Positions 45,120 through 55,754 of a stretch of DNA of 64,000 nucleotides are shown here, one piece after another. This stretch comes from Humulus lupulus (taxonomy: Eukaryota > Streptophyta > Magnoliopsida > Rosales > Cannabaceae): the NCBI RefSeq assembly GCF_963169125.1, contig NC_084802.1, forward strand, positions 119,044,903 to 119,108,902, read 5' to 3'. Below the pieces are notes generated by a model. That model had not been told where the DNA came from. It made no database searches and worked only from the letters and a program-made list of their open reading frames with translations. Both the position numbers and the translations under genes were made by a program. Each line of letters starts with the position of its first letter. Position 1 is the stretch's first letter.

Positions 45120-46538
45120 TGTAATGGCCTAGAATCCCTAATGTGGTTTAGTGGTTGGATTAGTAGGCCGGGAGGGCCATAATTGATTAATTATTCCATT
45201 AAAAGGTTATATGCATGTTTATGTTAATTATATTATAATATGATGTTAAATGCATGCATGTGGGTCCACATTTTATTACAGGGGTGTTTTGGTAATTTGG
45301 CCAGTTAAGGGCGTAATTGTATATATGTATGCATGTCGGTGATATATTGTTGAGGCCACATTATAATGTGGATTTGTTCGAGCTATTTGGCATGATACGA
45401 TCTTTGAATATTAAGTAGCGGTTTAGTCATAATGGGATTAAGTTCGAGGCTCGGGGTGAGTCTCGGGGTGATTTAATGATTACAGCGTTGCCGAGAATTA
45501 AAGGGTAACGAGATATGAATTATTGGTATTTGAGAATATCGAGAATAGCGGGAATTGGAGGGTGTTAATTATGATTAACGAAATAGGTTGGAAAGGATAA
45601 TTTTACCCTTGGGAGTCTTTAGAAACTTTTAAATGACCTAGGGGCAAAATAGTCATTTCACCCCTAAGATATATATATCAGCTTTAAAGGCTGTAGAAGT
45701 TTACCAAAAAACAGAGTGTTGTTCTTGCTCCTCACGCTCATCATCTTCCCTCTTTCTCCTTTGAAGTTTTTTATCCGAAATTGAAGAATCAATCTAGGAT
45801 CAAAGCTTGGAGGTTATAGACTTAGTTCATCCATTGAACATGACCCAAAATCAACTTGAGGTAGGAAATCATCTATGAAATTTAAGCTATACTCTGTTTT
45901 TCTTATAGTTTTCAGCTTATGGATTTTGATGTGGATAGTTGGGAATTAGTGGAGGTTTTTGAGTAAGATATCTTGGGTTTTGATGAAGGTCTGATGTAGA
46001 TGAAGTTTAGGGGTTGAATTGGATGTTTTGGTAGGGTTTGGGATTGGTTTGGAAGGTTGGTTTCAAAGGAAGTCGCAAGGAGGGAAAACCAGAAACTTTT
46101 ATGGTCTGAAGCTAGTGCCCCAGCGCCTGTCCTGGCGCCCCATCGCTATGTAGGGCAGGGGATGTCATTTTTAGGGCTCGGGATGATCTTTAAGGCTCAG
46201 GGTTTGGTTCCTTTGCCCCGGTTGGATGGATTAAGAGTCCCGAGAGTGCGGGATTGGTCCCGGGAGTGTGGTTTTAGATTGTGAACCATTTATTGATTTA
46301 TTTTATTAATGGATTCCAATTGGTTATGACTAGGTGACCATTTAGGAGCTAAAAGATAGATCATTCTCAAGGGTCGTTCTTTTATTAATTCTCGTTCGAA
46401 CCAGAGGTAAGAAATTTCCCATATGTGACATGCATGGTTATTCATGAGGCATGTTGAATGCTTAAATGTGGACATGGATTGATTATTGAATGCTTATCAA
46501 ATCTTGCTCACTTGTGCATGGTACTGACTGAATAGTCA
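45120..46538 (+). mobile_element. 5' LTR of element D, first part
   Basis: It begins TGTAATGG and aligns with the 3' LTR at 63362 (TGTAAAGCC) over its first 680 bases. Compared with the 3' copy it has a tandem duplication of about 12 bases in the CTCGGGGTGA block near 45455 and an extra 35 bases near 45530. It breaks at 46538 (duplication AGTCA, 46534-46538) and continues at 57388. Confidence 0.9.
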
Positions 46539-47794
46539 TGATTAGTGGTGAAAAATACACATTTATTGATTTTAATAGTCAAAATAAATTATGTTTTAAT
46601 TAGTATTTTCATAGAATTAATATGATTTATTTTATAAATGAAAATATTTGATTATGATTTAATTTATTATTATTTTGTAGGAATTGAAGTTGTATTTTGA
46701 TAATTTGAAATGAAGATAAAAGAAAACAATTAAATCTGAAAAAGAGAAGAGAAAAATGACATTTTTCTTGAGACAAAGCCAGCCCAATCCGAAGGCCCAA
46801 GCCCAGCAAAAATCTGCCTTCTCATTGCCCAGCTGCCACATGTCACCGCCACCGCCTGCCACGCGTCCCAGCTCCTCCTTTAGCTTCCTTTCCACCTGCA
46901 TTGACCCACCATGCACATATATGCATATTATGTACAACGTGACCATCAGCCATTCATCCCAGCGGCCCAAGAAAGCTGAGGCCCAACGAAGGCCTTGCCT
47001 TCTTTTGCAACTCCATCCAATGCAGATGAATCCCATTCCGAAAGCCCAACCCGAGCTCACCCTTTTCCAGCCTACTATCCACGTGTCTTCTTCCCATTCA
47101 CTTAAAATGGGTCAATGGACCAGCTGCCACCAGCCACTTTCAACCCATATTTTGTGGGTATTGGGCCTTGTAAAATTACCATTTTGAGCTTTAAAGCTCA
47201 TCTTTTTTGGTGCTTTTGAAAAAGGGCATTTTGACCATACACCAAAATAGCTAGGTTAATATTAATAATAAGATTTGATTTTTCAAAATCATATTTTATT
47301 ATTAATAATTTAGATTTATTTTGTAAACCCCAAATTGTTATTTAATTTCTTTTTAGTCTTTCTCTCCACCTATAAATAGGGACACTTTCTTCACATTTGG
47401 TATGTAATTTTTAGGTAGCAAAACTCTACCAAATTTTAGTCTCATTTCTCATATTTTCTCTTTAGAATTTCATGAGAATGTCTAGCATAATAGGCTAACC
47501 TTCTTAGGAAGGATAGGATGATCCTATATGCACTATGACTTCATTTGGTATTTTTGATTCACCATGTGCTTAAAGTTTATATATTTTAGTGATTTATTTT
47601 CTTTCATCTCTACTTCTTCATCTTATTATCTATATTTATGTTTACTAATAGTATATAGATTTTGTCATGCACTTTCTATGTATTATCAAATTAGTGAAAA
47701 TAATATAGATAATATCTTTATCATTTTCTCCATCTCACTCATATATATGTACTTTTGCTAAATTCTATATAGAATTAGTCATGCTCTTTCTATG

Positions 47795-48921
47795 TGTAAA
47801 TATGGAATTTTTTCCTTGTGAATTCTATTCACAAGTGAAGCTCTATGTTACGAGACATCCTGAAAGGGCATCACATGATGGTGAAGGAGTTGGGGTAAGA
47901 GAGTCACCCTCACTAGGCGAGGGACTTCGGCCACTCGCCGATCCAAACTTCACCCTCGCTATGCGAGGGCCCCTAGCTGGCCATCCTCGTGCGCCCCATT
48001 CCAGCAGGCATCAAGCCTCATCCACACTCGGAGGAAGAGCGTCAGCCTCGCTGGTGAGGGCTATGTTGAGGTGTCCGTGCTCCTAGCCTCGCGACGCCGC
48101 ACCTCGGAGGAAGAACATCAGCCTCGCTATGCGAGGGACCCTCGCTATGCGAGGGTGAGGGCTGTGTTGAGGTATCCGTGTTCCTAGCCTCGCGACGCTG
48201 TGCTCGGAAGGAGGAGAGGCAGCCTCGCTATGCGAGGGTGAGGGGTGTGTTGAGGTACCCGTGCTCCTAGCCTCGTGTCTATGCGATTCGCATAGGCCGG
48301 CCCTGACCCTCGGCACCTCGACTTCTCAGGAGCCTCCTTGGCACAGGCATGAGATCACTTAGGGGAATCTTGTTGATAGGCCAAACGAACGTGGAGCATT
48401 TAACGGGAATTGATGAGGACCACCGAGTACGGAACACGTGCGCTGACACGGGGTGTACGGTTATGGAGAGAACAGAGGCACGACCCTATGATCTGCGTCT
48501 GAGGAGTAGTGGCGGTACGAACCTGTACGAAGAGTGGTGAGACCACTGGGACACCCTCGACCATGCGCCAGAGCCGACAGTACTATGTCCAAGGCCACGA
48601 CTCTGACACCATCAGGGTAGACACCACTACGCCCTGAGCCACTACCCTATCAGAGTACCTATGTACGTCCCAGTGGTCTGGGACTTGTTTGTATCCTGGG
48701 CCAATAGAGCCTCCCCTATAAATAGGCTCCAACCCCTCAGGCTAAGGGGTTGGAAAACTGAATGTAAAAACGAGACTTATGAAATATATGCTTCTGGTTC
48801 TCATGCTTGCCTGATTTTTCTCGTGTTGTTTAGAGTTCTTTCTATCTAACTCATAGCTTCTTATAGTATAGAGATTGAAGTTTTCTAACCATCAATCGTT
48901 GACGAGTTCTTACCGTCAACA
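47795..48921 (+). mobile_element. 5' LTR of element Y
   Basis: Starts TGTAAATATGG, ends ACCGTCAACA. A TATA box CTATAAATAG lies at 48716-48725, about 200 bases before the end, so transcription should start near 48750. The first half is GC-rich with four perfect copies of the palindrome CCTCGCTATGCGAGG (47954-47968, 48122-48136, 48140-48154, 48223-48237). Confidence 0.95.
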
Positions 48922-48941
48922 GTTTGGCGCCGTCTGTGGGA
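48922..48941 (+). promoter_or_regulatory. Primer-binding-site region of Y
   Basis: GTTTGGCGCCGTCTGTGGGA directly follows the LTR. TGGCGCC at its core is a primer-site start common in plant gypsy elements; I cannot assign the tRNA with certainty. Confidence 0.75.
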
Positions 48942-48988
48942 ACGTAAGCACCAAGCTACTGTTCTGCCATTACTTCCGGCAAGGAAAA

Positions 48989-50680
48989 ATGCCGAGACGT
49001 TCGAAGCGTCTCAAGGAGCCTCCAGAGGTGGAGGTCCACCTTACCGGAGTCCAGCTGAAGGCCTCCATGAAGGATCCACCTCCACCCCGAGACATAGACC
49101 CCCCAAGGGACCCTGAGGTTCACCAGAATGACAAGGAGGCCTCGTCTCCGGCCATCCCGCCCGGTGAGAATCCTCCAAGGACAACTACTGCACCACCCGG
49201 GAACGCCAACGAGTTCCCTCCTCCCAAATCACCGAAGGTACCGAACTCCGGCCGGCAAGACCCGGGCCCCTCAACGCACAGACGCGATAAACAACCCCGG
49301 GTTCATTCCGTGAGCTCGAGTTCTAAATCTCGTTTCTATGAAGAGGAGATTCGTGAACTGCACCGTAAAAACCAAAGACTGGAGACTACCCTGGAGAACA
49401 TGCAGGAGGTGCTGAATGGCCTGTTGCAAGGTAAGTCGAACGTGACCCTGCCCAAGAGGAAAGAGAAGGGTCGGGAAACCACTATCCCAGTAGACGACGG
49501 AAGGACCAGACACTCCACCAGTAACACCCCCAGGGAAAAGCCACAAGAGCATCCTAGACCATCGAGGCCACCCCAGGAGCCAAAGCAAGGGAACAATGGT
49601 GGCTCTCGCAACGACGTCGAGGTCACCTCAAAGAGGACGCCCTCAGACCTACGAGAGGAGCTCAACAAGAAGAGGGCGAATAAGAGAACTACCCCTCCTA
49701 CTGTCCCCCGGGACGGCAAAGGAAAGGAAGATGTCAACCCGTCCATGTTGAGGGACTCCCTGAAGAAGAGGAGGCAAGACCTCGATACAGAGATGAAGAG
49801 CCTGCGGAGTAAGATTGTCACCGTGTCTGGAGGGCAGAGCCTTGAGGAAGAGTTCGACTATGAATCGTCTTTCACCAAAGAGATCCAAGCCATTCGACTC
49901 CCAGCCAACTTCAAGGAGCCTCATATGACCCCGTATGAAGGAAGCACCGACCCCAAGTACCATCTAGACGCATTCAATGACTTAATGAAGCTGAGGGGGA
50001 TAAGTAGCGGGGCTAGATGCCACTGTTTCGCAGTCACGTTGAAAGGGCCCGCATACAAATGGTTTAAGAGACTTCGACCGGGGTCCGTCAGGTCTTGGCA
50101 ACAATTTTCAGACGAATTTCTCCAGCAGCATCATGCCGTGCGTGATTATACAATGCCAGGGACTAGCCTAGCCAATGTAAAACAGGGCGAAAATGAGAGC
50201 CTAAAAAACTATATCCATAGGTTCAATATGGAAGCAGCCAAAGTGGGGAGCCTGACCCGCAGAGAGTTAAAAATGGCCATCACCGCCGGGGTGCTTCCGG
50301 GAAGCAAGTTGTGGGATAATATGCTCAAGAGGGAAGTCACAGATCTAGATGACTTCTACGAGAGAGCACAGAAGTATATTCGTGTAGAGGACGGTCACGC
50401 GAACTTAAAGGCGGGAATGGTCGAGTCCCCTGCACAGCCCCCAACCAATGAAGGGTCGAATGGTGCGAAGAAGAAGAGGGCATACGAAGGATCGAGGGAT
50501 GATCAACATAGAAAACCCAAGCGGGGAAGCGACCATAGGCAAACGGCTTATACTTTCTATACGGACCTGACGGATACAAGGGAGCATATCTACATCACCA
50601 ACGAGAAGCGGGTTCCCTTCAAGAAGCCCCCACCAATGAGGAAGGATCGGTCCCAGAGGGATCCCAATAGGTACTGCTAA
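48989..50680 (+). CDS. Gag of element Y
   Basis: I choose ATG 48989 (M-P-R-R-S-K-R), 68 bases after the LTR; the open frame extends upstream to 48875, but that start lies in the LTR. The product is 563 residues. An N-terminal proline- and charge-rich part and a coiled segment (IRELHRKNQRLETTLENMQE) come first. The capsid-like gag domain is at about residues 300-440 (MTPYEGSTDPKYHLDAFNDL, KGPAYKWFKRL, SWQQFSDEFLQQH). DDFYERAQKYIRVEDGHANL follows. The frame stops at TAA just after Y-C, where B indicates CAA, inside the zinc knuckle (C-x2-H-x4-H-x4-C type) that continues from 50681. Confidence 0.9.
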   Translation: MPRRSKRLKEPPEVEVHLTGVQLKASMKDPPPPRDIDPPRDPEVHQNDKEASSPAIPPGENPPRTTTAPPGNANEFPPPKSPKVPNSGRQDPGPSTHRRDKQPRVHSVSSSSKSRFYEEEIRELHRKNQRLETTLENMQEVLNGLLQGKSNVTLPKRKEKGRETTIPVDDGRTRHSTSNTPREKPQEHPRPSRPPQEPKQGNNGGSRNDVEVTSKRTPSDLREELNKKRANKRTTPPTVPRDGKGKEDVNPSMLRDSLKKRRQDLDTEMKSLRSKIVTVSGGQSLEEEFDYESSFTKEIQAIRLPANFKEPHMTPYEGSTDPKYHLDAFNDLMKLRGISSGARCHCFAVTLKGPAYKWFKRLRPGSVRSWQQFSDEFLQQHHAVRDYTMPGTSLANVKQGENESLKNYIHRFNMEAAKVGSLTRRELKMAITAGVLPGSKLWDNMLKREVTDLDDFYERAQKYIRVEDGHANLKAGMVESPAQPPTNEGSNGAKKKRAYEGSRDDQHRKPKRGSDHRQTAYTFYTDLTDTREHIYITNEKRVPFKKPPPMRKDRSQRDPNRYC

Positions 50681-51576
50681 TACCACAAGGATATTGGTCA
50701 CACCACAGCAGAATGTATCCACCTGAAAGAAGAAATTGAGGAACTCATCCGCAGGGGGCACCTAGGTCGGTATGTCAGGAAGGAAAGGCTGAAAACGGAG
50801 GACGAACCAGTGCTATCTAGGACGCATAGAGAAGCTCCAGAGATACAGGGGGAAGTGAGAACTATTTTCGGAGGTCCAGGGCTTGGGGGAGATTCCCGGA
50901 AAGGACGAGATCGGTATGCTAGAGAAGCCAGGCGAAGTCCACCACCCTGCATTATGAGCTTGGAACAACGACCCCCAAAGAGCTTCAAGGGAGAAAATGA
51001 CTCGATCACTTTCACTGAGGAGGACGCGCGGGGGGTACACTTCCCCCACAATGATCCGCTGGTGTTGACAGTTCAGTTGGTCAACCGGCGGGTGCATCGA
51101 GTCCTCGTAGACAATGGAAGTTCTATGGACATCTTATATCGCCCCGCCCTGGAAAATATGGGTTTGGGCATCAGCACTTGAAGCCTTGTCAATCCTCCCT
51201 ATACGGGTTCGCAGGGGACTCGATACAACCTTTAGGGGTGATCGAATTAGCACTCACTATGGGTGAACAACCCCGACAAACCACGATCATAGCAAACTTC
51301 GTCGTAGTAGATTGCGCCTCTGCTTTCAATGCGGTATTGGGGAGACCATCCCTAAGTGAATTGAAAGCAATCACTTCAATATACCACCTCACCGTCAAGT
51401 TCCCAACTCCTGGTGGGGTAGCGAGTATGAAGGGAGAACAAAGAGAGGCAAGGGAGTGTTATAACACCTCCCTTCACAAGTCAGAGAAGCCATCAGAACC
51501 AACAGCGATGGTGATGCACGGAGGTACAGACCCACAGGGACAAGACCCCAGAATCACGAAAGGCCCAACCAGGTAA
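50681..51576 (+). pseudogene. Zinc-knuckle remnant and protease of element Y
   Basis: In frame after the gag stop comes [19 protein letters not shown], completing the knuckle. The protease active site [12 protein letters not shown] lies near 51105-51140 with its Asp present. A one-base deletion near 51178 shifts the frame; the domain then continues at 51178-51576 (ELALTMGEQPRQT, VVVDCASAFNAVLGRPSL, REARECYNTSL). The frame ends at GGTDPQGQDPRI, exactly where the RT linker starts in B. So a stop and a shift separate gag, protease and tail. Confidence 0.85.
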
Positions 51577-52347
51577 GACTAGCAATGAGACTCCCGCGCC
51601 TGGTACAAGTAGTAGCTATGCTTAGTTTGTTGCAGGTTATGCTATTTTAATAGATAAGAATCAAAGAGGTTACCTAGATAACCTCCCAAGTAGATGTAAG
51701 CCTTTTACCTATCTATATATCGTTGTAATCCGACTACCATGAATGAAACTGTCTTCCACTTCGTGTGTAACTTACTTCTTTATGCGAATATCAACTAAAG
51801 TCCCCGTCGAGATAAATCTCACCAGGTACTTGGGGGGCAGGACGACAAAAGTAAACAAAAAAAAAAAAATTGTCTCTTATATTCACAAGGATTAGCTACC
51901 CTTATGAATATCAAGGGATTGGCTCAAAAGGATGACCCCCGACGAAAGGCCGACACCCCAAGAGGTGAGGCTGTAAGGAGGGAATCACCCAATAAGTCTA
52001 GACCGGCCATTAAGCCGGCTAGCCCAAAAAGGGTCTTACAAGGGACCCTTGGAAAAAAAAATAGTACTATGTATAAGGACGAGAAGGACGCTTCTCGCAA
52101 AAAGTAACAAGCGCGCGCAAAGAATATAAAAGGACCCCAACAGCCCAAAGGGTTAAAGTGTCCTTACAAGTATAACCAAGGTGCACCAGAAAGGTTATCT
52201 CCATCAAATAAAAAAAAAAATGTAATCCACGAACAACAGTGATAAGAGGGACTCATCAGAGCCCCTTAAGTTTGACAAAAAAAAGAGAGAAGAAATGGTA
52301 CAAGGGATTACATAACAAAAGCATACATAGACAGAGTACAAGGGGAT
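51577..52347. other. Pol deletion scar and spacer of element Y
   Basis: Just after the protease tail the sequence switches to the spacer that follows integrase in B (AATCAAAGAGGTTACC near 51658; CACAAGGATTAGCTACCC near 51882). About 3.2 kb of pol as seen in B (roughly 29690-32890) has no counterpart. I see no protein domain here. It should hold the polyadenylation region of the antisense gene, which ends at 52348. Confidence 0.75.
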
Positions 52348-54907
52348 CTACGAATCTCCACCGTGATCTTTCCACTCAGAAATCTTCTCGACGGCATGGT
52401 CCTCGAAAGGAGATAGGTCAACGGTTGGGTTAGTCCTCCAAACAGCATGCAACGTTTTCCCGATTATGCGATCCTCCACGTTCACAAGCTCAGCCTCAAG
52501 CACAGCGATCCTCCCGTTCAGAGTTTGGATGGTAGCCTCCAACTGAATGTTGCTCTGAGAGGTTGAGGCACCCCGGGCCAAGGCGGTATCCCTCTGGCAT
52601 ACCATCTCGGCCAGTTGGCTGGACAAGGCATCCTTCGCAGTCTGGGCTTCCGAAAGGTTCCTCAGTGCCTCCTCAAGCTCGTGTTGCAACCGTTGAGCCG
52701 ATGAAGAGTGGGAGGCAAGCAGCCGATGGTTCAAAATAGAGGCCTGATTGAGGACGAAGATATGAAACAAAGCCTTAGGGGTCAGATGATACACCAGAAG
52801 TAATATAAAAGGTATTTATGTGGCTATCATAAATTAATAAACCAAGTATCGCGACAGTTACCTGCAAGGAGGCTCGCATATAGGCATTCTCTAGCTCAGC
52901 CTCAGGAACATCGTGCAGCGTCCCCCATTCACCCTCAGGAAAGTTTCCCAAGTGATGGCTCATGGCTTCCCCATATTGGCTCGCCAGGGGATGATCTTCG
53001 GGAATAGAAACAGGAGCTGAGCCGGGGGAGGCGCGAGTGCTTGTCGAGGCCCGTTTTGGCAAGGATGGGGACCGAGAAGGCCCTGACCCGTCCACAGTAG
53101 TGCGAGGAGCAGAAGAGTGCGGGGTCGTCTCCTGGGGTAAAGAGACGCCTGTGGATGCCCACCTGGAATGCCCCCTCGGGGGTGAAGGAACCCCATCAAA
53201 AGAGGGAATGACAAAATTCCTCCTAGGCATAGGGGGGCAAGGGGCAAGGGCGTCAAAGGCAAACTCACCGCCAGGCGTTAACGGCGACATCCGAGAGGTA
53301 GCACCGCCAGTATGACCGTCATCGGCTACACCCTTAGCCCTGCCAGCAACAGAGTACAAGCAGAAGTAGTTCTCAGACACCACAGTCTCCTCAACATCCA
53401 TATGGTCACCCGAGGAATAGACGTAATCCCTATCGGCTGCTTCATCGTAATTCCTTTCATCGTGACCATATACCCACGGACTCTCAAGTACGGTTGCCAC
53501 TGGGGGTAAATCAACAGAGTCGGGTGACGCGGGGCGTGGATCCTCAGATTCAGGGGAAATGGAGCATAAGGTAACTTTCTGGTCCGGGGTCAGCAGCCCA
53601 CATAAGTGGAGATTGCTCTCCGTGAAAAGGGCGCTGGCTTGTTTGCGTTCCTTCGGCATAGCCAGGATTTGTATTACCCGGTCATGAGCTGCCCGTTTCA
53701 GATTAGGACCGACAACCCCTAAGAGACCTGCCATCGAACGAAAGGAAATTACCACAGTTACAAGAACTATAAAAAAAGAGGTCGATTAATAAGAGAAATT
53801 TCCGGTATATGGGATCAAAGTGATGATAGCCTTACGTGGGGGATTGAAGTTAGAGTATCGGGTCTGCCCACTATAAGTATAGAAGTAGTCTGACTTCCAA
53901 GGCCCCCTATTGGAAATAGATCCCTCCAAGAGGGAACTCCCTTTAAGGGCCGCGGCTTTCTGGAGTTGGTAGAACCCGGGGGCTGATGTATTCTCCCTCA
54001 GGGTGAAGAAGTAATGAACCTCACTTATGGAAGGCCCCCTAGAGTACAACTGATGGTACAACACATACAAACAGCTGAGCATCACCCAGGAGTTGGGGGA
54101 CAATTATAGTGGCGCCAATTCAAAGTAGTCCATCACTTTGATGAAGAAATAGTGGAGTGGCAGAGCTCCACCAGATCGGATTATGGCATCGCTAAACGCC
54201 ACGAATCCCTTTTGCGGTGCAGACGCGCGTTCCTTGCGCTCTGGTATAACAAACTTGAGGTTCAGGGGTAACTTATGGGCTTTCAGCATGTTGCCCAATT
54301 TCTTCAGGGTAACGGTAGACCTTCCAACTTCATCAGAAGTGTCCAAAACTCTCTTCGGCATCTCGAGTACCTGGACAAAGTAAGGCAATTTATGAGCAAC
54401 CCACTTTCTAAGGGTCCTAGAAGATCCCCCACATGTCCTATGTCTACCAGCTTTTTGCTTAACCCTAGGGCGCAAGACAGGGGATAGGAGAGGGAACGCG
54501 GGCCGCACCATGGAAAGGAACTCCGGCTCAACCAATTCATGTCCACCTCCTTCAAAGGAGGAATCCACGTAATCGGGAGACTCGTCATGACAGAAGGAAA
54601 AGGGCTCGGGGGGCAAGTTTTCTTCTAGGCAAGCAATTTCGGAAAGGCAATCCTGGAGGGTGGATTGTAGCTGGGAAATGTAAGTCGCTTGCCGGGGGAA
54701 GAGATCAGAACCCGCGTCCCCGGGATGGGATTCTAGCTCCCTCTCTAGACAGTCCGCCTTATGTCTAAGGTAAGATAATCTCCTGAGGTAGAGCGCCCGC
54801 ACACCCCCGCGGTTAGAAGGTTTACATGCGTCGACCTCCGATTCGGAGGAGGACAACTCAATAAATTCGACATTAGACGGACCTTCGGGACATCGCCTAG
54901 ACGCCAT
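52348..54907 (-). CDS. Antisense gene of element Y, three exons, two introns
   Basis: Exon 1 runs 54907-53836, intron 1 53728-53835 (CAC|GTAAGG ... GGCAG|GT), exon 2 53727-52862, intron 2 52774-52861 (GCAG|GTAACT ... CTAAG|GC), exon 3 52773-52348. Exons total 2364 bases, an exact multiple of three; phases at both joins agree (1 and 0). Exon 1 carries a PF04195-like 'gypsy type transposon' domain (ALPLHYFFIKVMDYFELAPL, SISEVHYFF). Exon 2 is polar and proline-rich. Exon 3 is coiled-coil-like (QRLQHELEEALRNLSEAQTAK). One in-frame TAA at 54104-54106 interrupts exon 1, where CAA is likely original. An alternative ATG is 54952. Function unknown; B has the same structure. Confidence 0.82.
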
Positions 54908-55740
54908 GGACAAGCTAAGACTTGAGGGCGTGTGCTCATAAGGGCGACTCAATATCTACAACACGAGTGTGAGGGTATAAGAAAAGGGCCGGTGTATGGG
55001 TACTGGAAAGGCTATGCGAAGAAAATGCTAAACTCTGAAGGTTGAATGTCATGCAACCATCAATCTTACTCTCGTATAATCAATGCAAAACGAAAGGGAG
55101 AAGAGATGAAAGAGACATACCTGCGGGGATACGAAACTGAGGGGACGCAAGGACAGACTTACAAAGGAGCAGGAGCAAGATCGTAGGAGCGAGGTAATGC
55201 CCAACTTTGCCACGAAGCTAAAAAGAAAAAAAAAATTTAAAACAAAAAGAAAAAAAAAGAAGAGAAAGAAAGAAGAATGGAAATAAAAGAAGGGATACCT
55301 CAAAAATGCTTCTATTGAGAATAGAACCTTGGAGCTCTTGGAAGAGGCTTAGAGGGAATACCACTAGGCTAAGCAAGTTTTTGTGTAGAGAAGTGGTTTC
55401 AAGCCTTGGAGTATTTATAGGGAAAGTCAATGCTCCCTAGCCCTTGGATCTATTTCCCTATAAATGGTGGAGATCAAGAGTATGGGTAACCTTGGGATCC
55501 GCGATGGAGGATGATTGGTCCTTATGCAATCTTAGGATCTCTCATGGATGCCCTCAAGTGTTGGGTGACTTTTGTGTTTCTTTGGACGCTCAAAAAAAGA
55601 AACACAACCCCAAGCCTCACCTCATGCTTCTTCAAGAGGCGTTGGAAAAATTGCCAAGGCAAAATCCCCCAAGATTGGCCGTGCATGTCAAACAAGAGAA
55701 GTGGAGAGAGTCTACAAACACACTTAAAAGTGCACTTACA
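54908..55740. other. Upstream region of the antisense gene in Y
   Basis: Non-coding on the minus strand. It contains an A-rich stretch on the plus strand (55219-55280), hence pyrimidine-rich on the transcribed strand, and TATA-like boxes near 55415 and 55460. A plus frame 55444-56136 runs through into the LTR and resembles nothing known. Confidence 0.6.
55411..55420 (-). promoter_or_regulatory. Candidate TATA box of the antisense gene
   Basis: Minus strand CTATAAATAC, about 500 bases upstream of the ATG at 54907. A mirror copy (CCCTATAAATGG, plus strand, about 55456-55467) makes an inverted repeat TTTATAGGGAAA/TTTCCCTATAAA, so the site could fire in both directions. Confidence 0.55.
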
Positions 55741-55743
55741 GAC

Positions 55744-55754
55744 TCGGGGGGAAG
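55744..55754 (+). promoter_or_regulatory. Polypurine tract of element Y
   Basis: CGGGGGGAAG abuts the 3' LTR, the place where plus-strand DNA synthesis is primed. Confidence 0.8.

Noticed and set aside
46659..47187. Overlapping frames of 133-143 codons on both strands in solo LTR E
   Set aside because: No recognisable domain; the block is bounded as an LTR by its ends and target duplication.
49271..49963. Minus-strand frames of 104-161 codons opposite gag of Y
   Set aside because: They mirror the codon pattern of the real gag frame and have no domain.
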